From Acanthacorydalis orientalis (lineage: Eukaryota > Arthropoda > Insecta > Megaloptera > Corydalidae): a stretch of DNA of 64,000 nt. A program made the position numbers and the translations under genes. The stretch's first letter is position 1. Every line of letters begins with the position of its first letter. Shown piece after piece: positions 1-64,000 of the stretch. Location of the stretch: contig CM068318.1 in assembly GCA_034766995.1 (NCBI GenBank), positions 31,272,103 to 31,336,102 on the forward strand. The letters are read 5' to 3'. The notes below the pieces were generated by a model. That model did not search any database and was not told where the DNA came from. It saw only the letters and a list, made by a program, of their open reading frames with translations.

Positions 1-500
1 GAAAAGGGTATACCACCTCTTAAAATGTTTAAAGTGTCGTCGTTGTCGCCTGGAAAGCCACTATTATTTAGTAAACAAAGGGTATTTTGTTGATCGATTA
101 CATAGATAAGGGTGCGACTATAACTGGAGAATGTTACACCACTATAATGGAAGAACTAAAGGCAGCAGTGAAGAAAAAAGAACCGGAAACTTGGGAAAAG
201 GTGTTTTGCTCCTGTAAGACAACGCGTCTATTCACAACAGCAATGTTGCAATGGATGCAATAAATGCGGTTTAGAAATTCTGAACCACCAACTTTACAGT
301 CCAGACTTATTTCCCAGAAATTTTTAATTGTTCCATAATTTGAAAAAAGTGTTATAGAGAAAAAATTAAGGATGACGAAGAGGTTAAGACAGTAATTTCG
401 GTTCATTTTGAGTCAAAAGCATTTTCATAAAGGTTTAAAGAAACTTAATCAAAAATCTGACAAATATATTAACATAAAGGAAAAATGAATTGAAAAAGAA
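1..500 (+). mobile_element. Decayed mariner transposase remnant (3' part)
   Basis: Reading the + strand with frameshifts gives LIDYIDKGATITGECYTTI, then ELKAAVKKKEPETWEKV, then NLKK and KKLNQKSDKYINIKEK. These align with the central and C-terminal parts of irritans-type mariner transposases ('IDYLEKGKTIN..YY', 'KLE.RW.KCI...GDY'). Stops and frame changes are frequent, and the start of the element is outside the window. No terminal repeat was recognised. Confidence 0.6.
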
Positions 501-893
501 AAATAATAATTGTTTTTGTTTTACTCCTCTTCCCCTTCATTCTGAGAATTTTTGACTTCCACTCGTATAACCAACTGCTAATCATATATCTGTGTTTCTT
601 TTTATATCTCTACCATATTCGAAAATATGTTAAATTTTTAATATTTGGAGTTTGTGATTGTTATTTTATAATCGTAAACATCTTTCTTCTTTGCTCCCAT
701 AATATTTCATGTTTGTAATACAATTGTATTCCTCATTATAAAAAAATAAACTCATCTTTTATTGAAATTTGTCCAGGTGGCATAGTATTTTGTTGCAACA
801 ATGCGAGACATAGAATTAAATTGAATTTTTATCATATTCTTTTTGTTACTGAAATAAAAGCTCAAATATTGATTGAATTAGTATTATATTCAA

Positions 894-1910
894 CCCTTTG
901 GAGCCGGGGAGGGAGAAAAGGTGCTACAAATTTTAAACAAATATTTTTCGATTAAATGGACATTGTTTGATCGTAAACAAAAATAAAAGTTGCAATTTTG
1001 TCGATCACAAGAAAAAATAAGTTAATTCAGATTAGCCAATAAAAATTTCATATCTATCTGATATATAGTTGAAAATCGTTGATTATATATTGGGAGAAAT
1101 ATAAATATCTTGATTGGAAACATAACTGGAAGCAGAAACTTTATTACAATTGAAAATGTGCAGAAATAATATTACTGTTGAGTGTGAAAATTTTTGAAAC
1201 AATCAAATGTGCACAAAACTATTTCAAATCAGTCACATCTTGTACCTGAACCTCGGTCTCATCCATTTGCTTTACAAACTATACACTGTACTCGTTGACC
1301 TTGATCTGACGGTATTCGTCGATCGGTGTGGATTTGGACTTCTTGTAGAAGATGCATTTAGAGCAACTTTTTGAACAATATGTGAAGCCAACATGAATTT
1401 ATAGTCAGCAAGATTCATTTCTTTACGAATAACACGGCAGTAAATAACGTATGTGTTGTAGATTGTAAGATCGAAATATGGAAGAAAAGTTTTTTGTACC
1501 ATTTGACTGTCTTTCTTATCATTTTTTTTGACATGAAAAAAACAACTTACCAATGAATCAAAAAATATCGCTCCATACAGAATTCAAATTTTTTTTGCGA
1601 TGCACATGAAGGTCGTAAAGTTGAAAATTTTTATACGCTTTCTTCCATTGATGAACTAATGGAAAAAAATATTATTCAACTAAATTCTCAAGTTCATAAT
1701 TGTTAATGATTTTCAAATGAAAAAACCGCGATTTTTCAGATTTTTGGACGACCGTAATTTTTTTCTAATGAAAGAAATAGTTATAAATTTAGTCTCATTA
1801 GAAAGATATTAGTGACTTTTAAATATATTATTCAAAAGATAGTGCTCTGAGACCATAGTTTCCTTGGGAAACATCAATGAATTTCTAGATCCACGCCCGG
1901 TTTCAAATGG
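894..1910 (-). mobile_element. Decayed piggyBac-like element with TTAA-type ends
   Basis: The left end reads CAACCCTTTGGAGCCGGGG and the right end, reverse-complemented, reads TTAACCATTTGAAACCGGGC, giving a degenerate terminal inverted repeat with TTAA on the right (1911-1914) and TCAA on the left (890-893). On the - strand between 1553 and 1272 a 93-codon frame contains LPYFDLTIYNTYVIYC, followed by VIRKEMNLADYKFML. This resembles the piggyBac (DDE_Tnp_1_7) region 'KLFF.L.D....NSYILY'. The element is internally deleted and inactive. Confidence 0.6.
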
Positions 1911-1914
1911 TTAA

Positions 1915-3526
1915 TAGATTTTTGTATGTAATGAGATAAGCCGATCTATTTTTTCTAGGATGTAATATTGTAATATCTATGTTACTGTTTAAAATTTAAA
2001 TTTAGATTTGTAAGACTATGGATTCATATTTGTTTAGAGTTTAATGTTTTTTTTTGTGTAAATGTCTTAGTCATTTGGTGAAGTTCTTAATAAAAATCCT
2101 TCATTAACATTATTGCCACTACCTTAAATACCAGAGGATTGAATATCTTCTTGATAGTTCACAATTTGCCTGTGTTTTTCATGAAACGCATGTTTTGATT
2201 TATTGCATTGAGGTCTCAATTACTTAGTACACATTGCTGTATTTTAAACATTGAAGATTTCTGAAGCTTCCTCATTGAACATTTCTGAAATGATCACATA
2301 TAGTTGGAAAATTATGTTCTAATGTTCTTCTTCTTCTTTGTTTTGATAATTATAAAAAAAACAAGTGACGAAAAATTATTTCCTGATTATTATATAAATA
2401 AATAGAAACTAACTTTTATAATTTTATAAAAACACAAATTTTACTTCGTAATTGTGACAAAACAATAATTGTATCTGATTAGTTTTATTTCCAATTTCAT
2501 AAAGGACAATGATATCCTCTAATAAGAATTATTTAATGTCTCTGGCAGATACTGGTGTTTGACAATATATTTATTTTTTATTGAGTAGACAAACAAAACT
2601 ATAATTCTTTATTAATTCTGTAAATATATGAATATCTTCGGTCTCTTTATATTTCATGTTGATATTTTATTGTTGGTTATAAAAATTAATTGTATTCTAA
2701 AATTTTTTTAGATTTTTTATACATTAATATTATTTTGTTTAATTTTCTATTTATCTTAATACACAATAAAAAGAAGACTTTTAAAATTTATAGTCTTTAC
2801 ATATAAATATTCAGATTTACGATTAAATAAAAAAATTAGGATCTATATTATATTATTTTTTGAAGTTTATCTGTTTATCAAGTAATTATTTATTTATTAT
2901 TCCTCTAGTGTGTTACTGTGTGATGTTTATATTTTATTTTTTTTTTATTAAGTTTCATGTCCTAAAATTTAGATAAGTACTATTTTTTCGTGTCACAATT
3001 TTTTTATTTATGTATCATTTTAAAGATCTTTTCTATAAAACGTATTTGCGTTTTTATTGCGATAAGCAAGTGTTTTCTTATAGAAATGTGAACATAATGA
3101 ATTATTTATTTGTCATTAATAACTTGTAATGAATGTTTAATAATTATTCTTTTCAAAATTTGAAAACTACAGAATATTATTAATTTTTAATGAGAGACAG
3201 TATACTCGGGTTATTTGTCATGTGCAATTATTTTTCTTGCGTGAATTTCAATCAATTTTAATAAGTGCGTTTTACTGTAAAATACGTATCGAACTTTCTT
3301 ATGCTTATGTTAGGTTAAAATAACATTATATTGCTTTTTCTTTTACGCATATTCCTACCTAATTATTTGTAAGCTTTACTGAATACAAAACAAAATTTAA
3401 AAATTAAAATATATATACTTTTTTATCATTATCAGTATATTTTTATTTTCAAATAAATTTAAAAATAATTTGTTCTTAATATTTTGTTTCTTTCATAATA
3501 ATGCATTTATGTTCAAAACATTGTAG
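1915..3526. other. A+T-rich non-coding stretch before exon 1
   Basis: No exon, transposase match or structured repeat could be recognised. It is presumably the end of the intron upstream of the first visible exon. Short poly-A and poly-T runs are common. Confidence 0.6.
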
Positions 3527-63962
<60,436 letters not shown>

Positions 63963-64000
63963 GTTAGTCAGTATATGTGTTTACTTATTTTAATATCAAA

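Noticed and set aside
1..3526. An upstream dynein exon
   Set aside because: All three + frames were scanned for dynein tail motifs next to AG/GT sites; only transposon remnants were found.

Overview
The window is a strongly A+T-rich piece of an animal nuclear genome, almost certainly an insect. The evidence is a spliced gene with short exons and GT-AG introns, very long (TA)n microsatellites, and many decayed Tc1/mariner, piggyBac, RTE and LTR-type copies. No bacterial or organellar gene, tRNA or rRNA was seen. The insect order cannot be fixed from this sequence.

One host gene fills the window. Twenty-nine exons on the + strand, from 3527 to 63962, join in frame into about 1,803 codons of an axonemal outer-arm dynein heavy chain of the DNAH5/DNAH8 class (Drosophila kl-3 class). 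The gene starts before the window and runs past its end. Exons 1-11 encode the tail (DHC_N1 type), exons 12-23 the rest of the tail and the linker (DHC_N2 type), exons 24-28 the catalytic AAA1 module, and exon 29 the start of AAA2. Each junction was checked for codon phase. One intron needs a GC donor (intron 8) and one is only 56 bp (intron 14).

The introns are graveyards of mobile DNA. Intron 1 (12.9 kb) holds a mariner with an internal deletion (5131-6044), a second decayed mariner (about 6160-7200), a Tc1-like element with double repeats at each end (7265-8789), a third mariner (10204-11472), a solo-LTR-like unit (11643-12338) and a decayed piggyBac (about 13985-15790). A piggyBac remnant and a mariner remnant lie before exon 1. 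Later introns hold further mariner or Tc1 copies near 18085, 21099, 24005, 26875, 30897, 34350, 41359, 45744, 58940 and 61681, a small TTAA-flanked MITE (28596-28885) and several dispersed repeats without coding content.

Intron 23 is the exception to the decay. Between 50623 and 53308 lies a comparatively GC-rich unit with TGTTATG/CATAACA ends. On the - strand it carries a TATA box, an arthropod initiator, an intact 305-codon ORF of unknown family, an AATAAA signal and three minisatellite blocks. Next to it is a 5'-truncated RTE-type LINE with a perfect 14-bp target duplication. This unit is the best candidate here for something not yet described. Other unusual structures are a 37-bp perfect inverted repeat around a TA array (57177-57304), a 20-bp perfect hairpin (48539-48581), and TA arrays lying very close to many splice sites.
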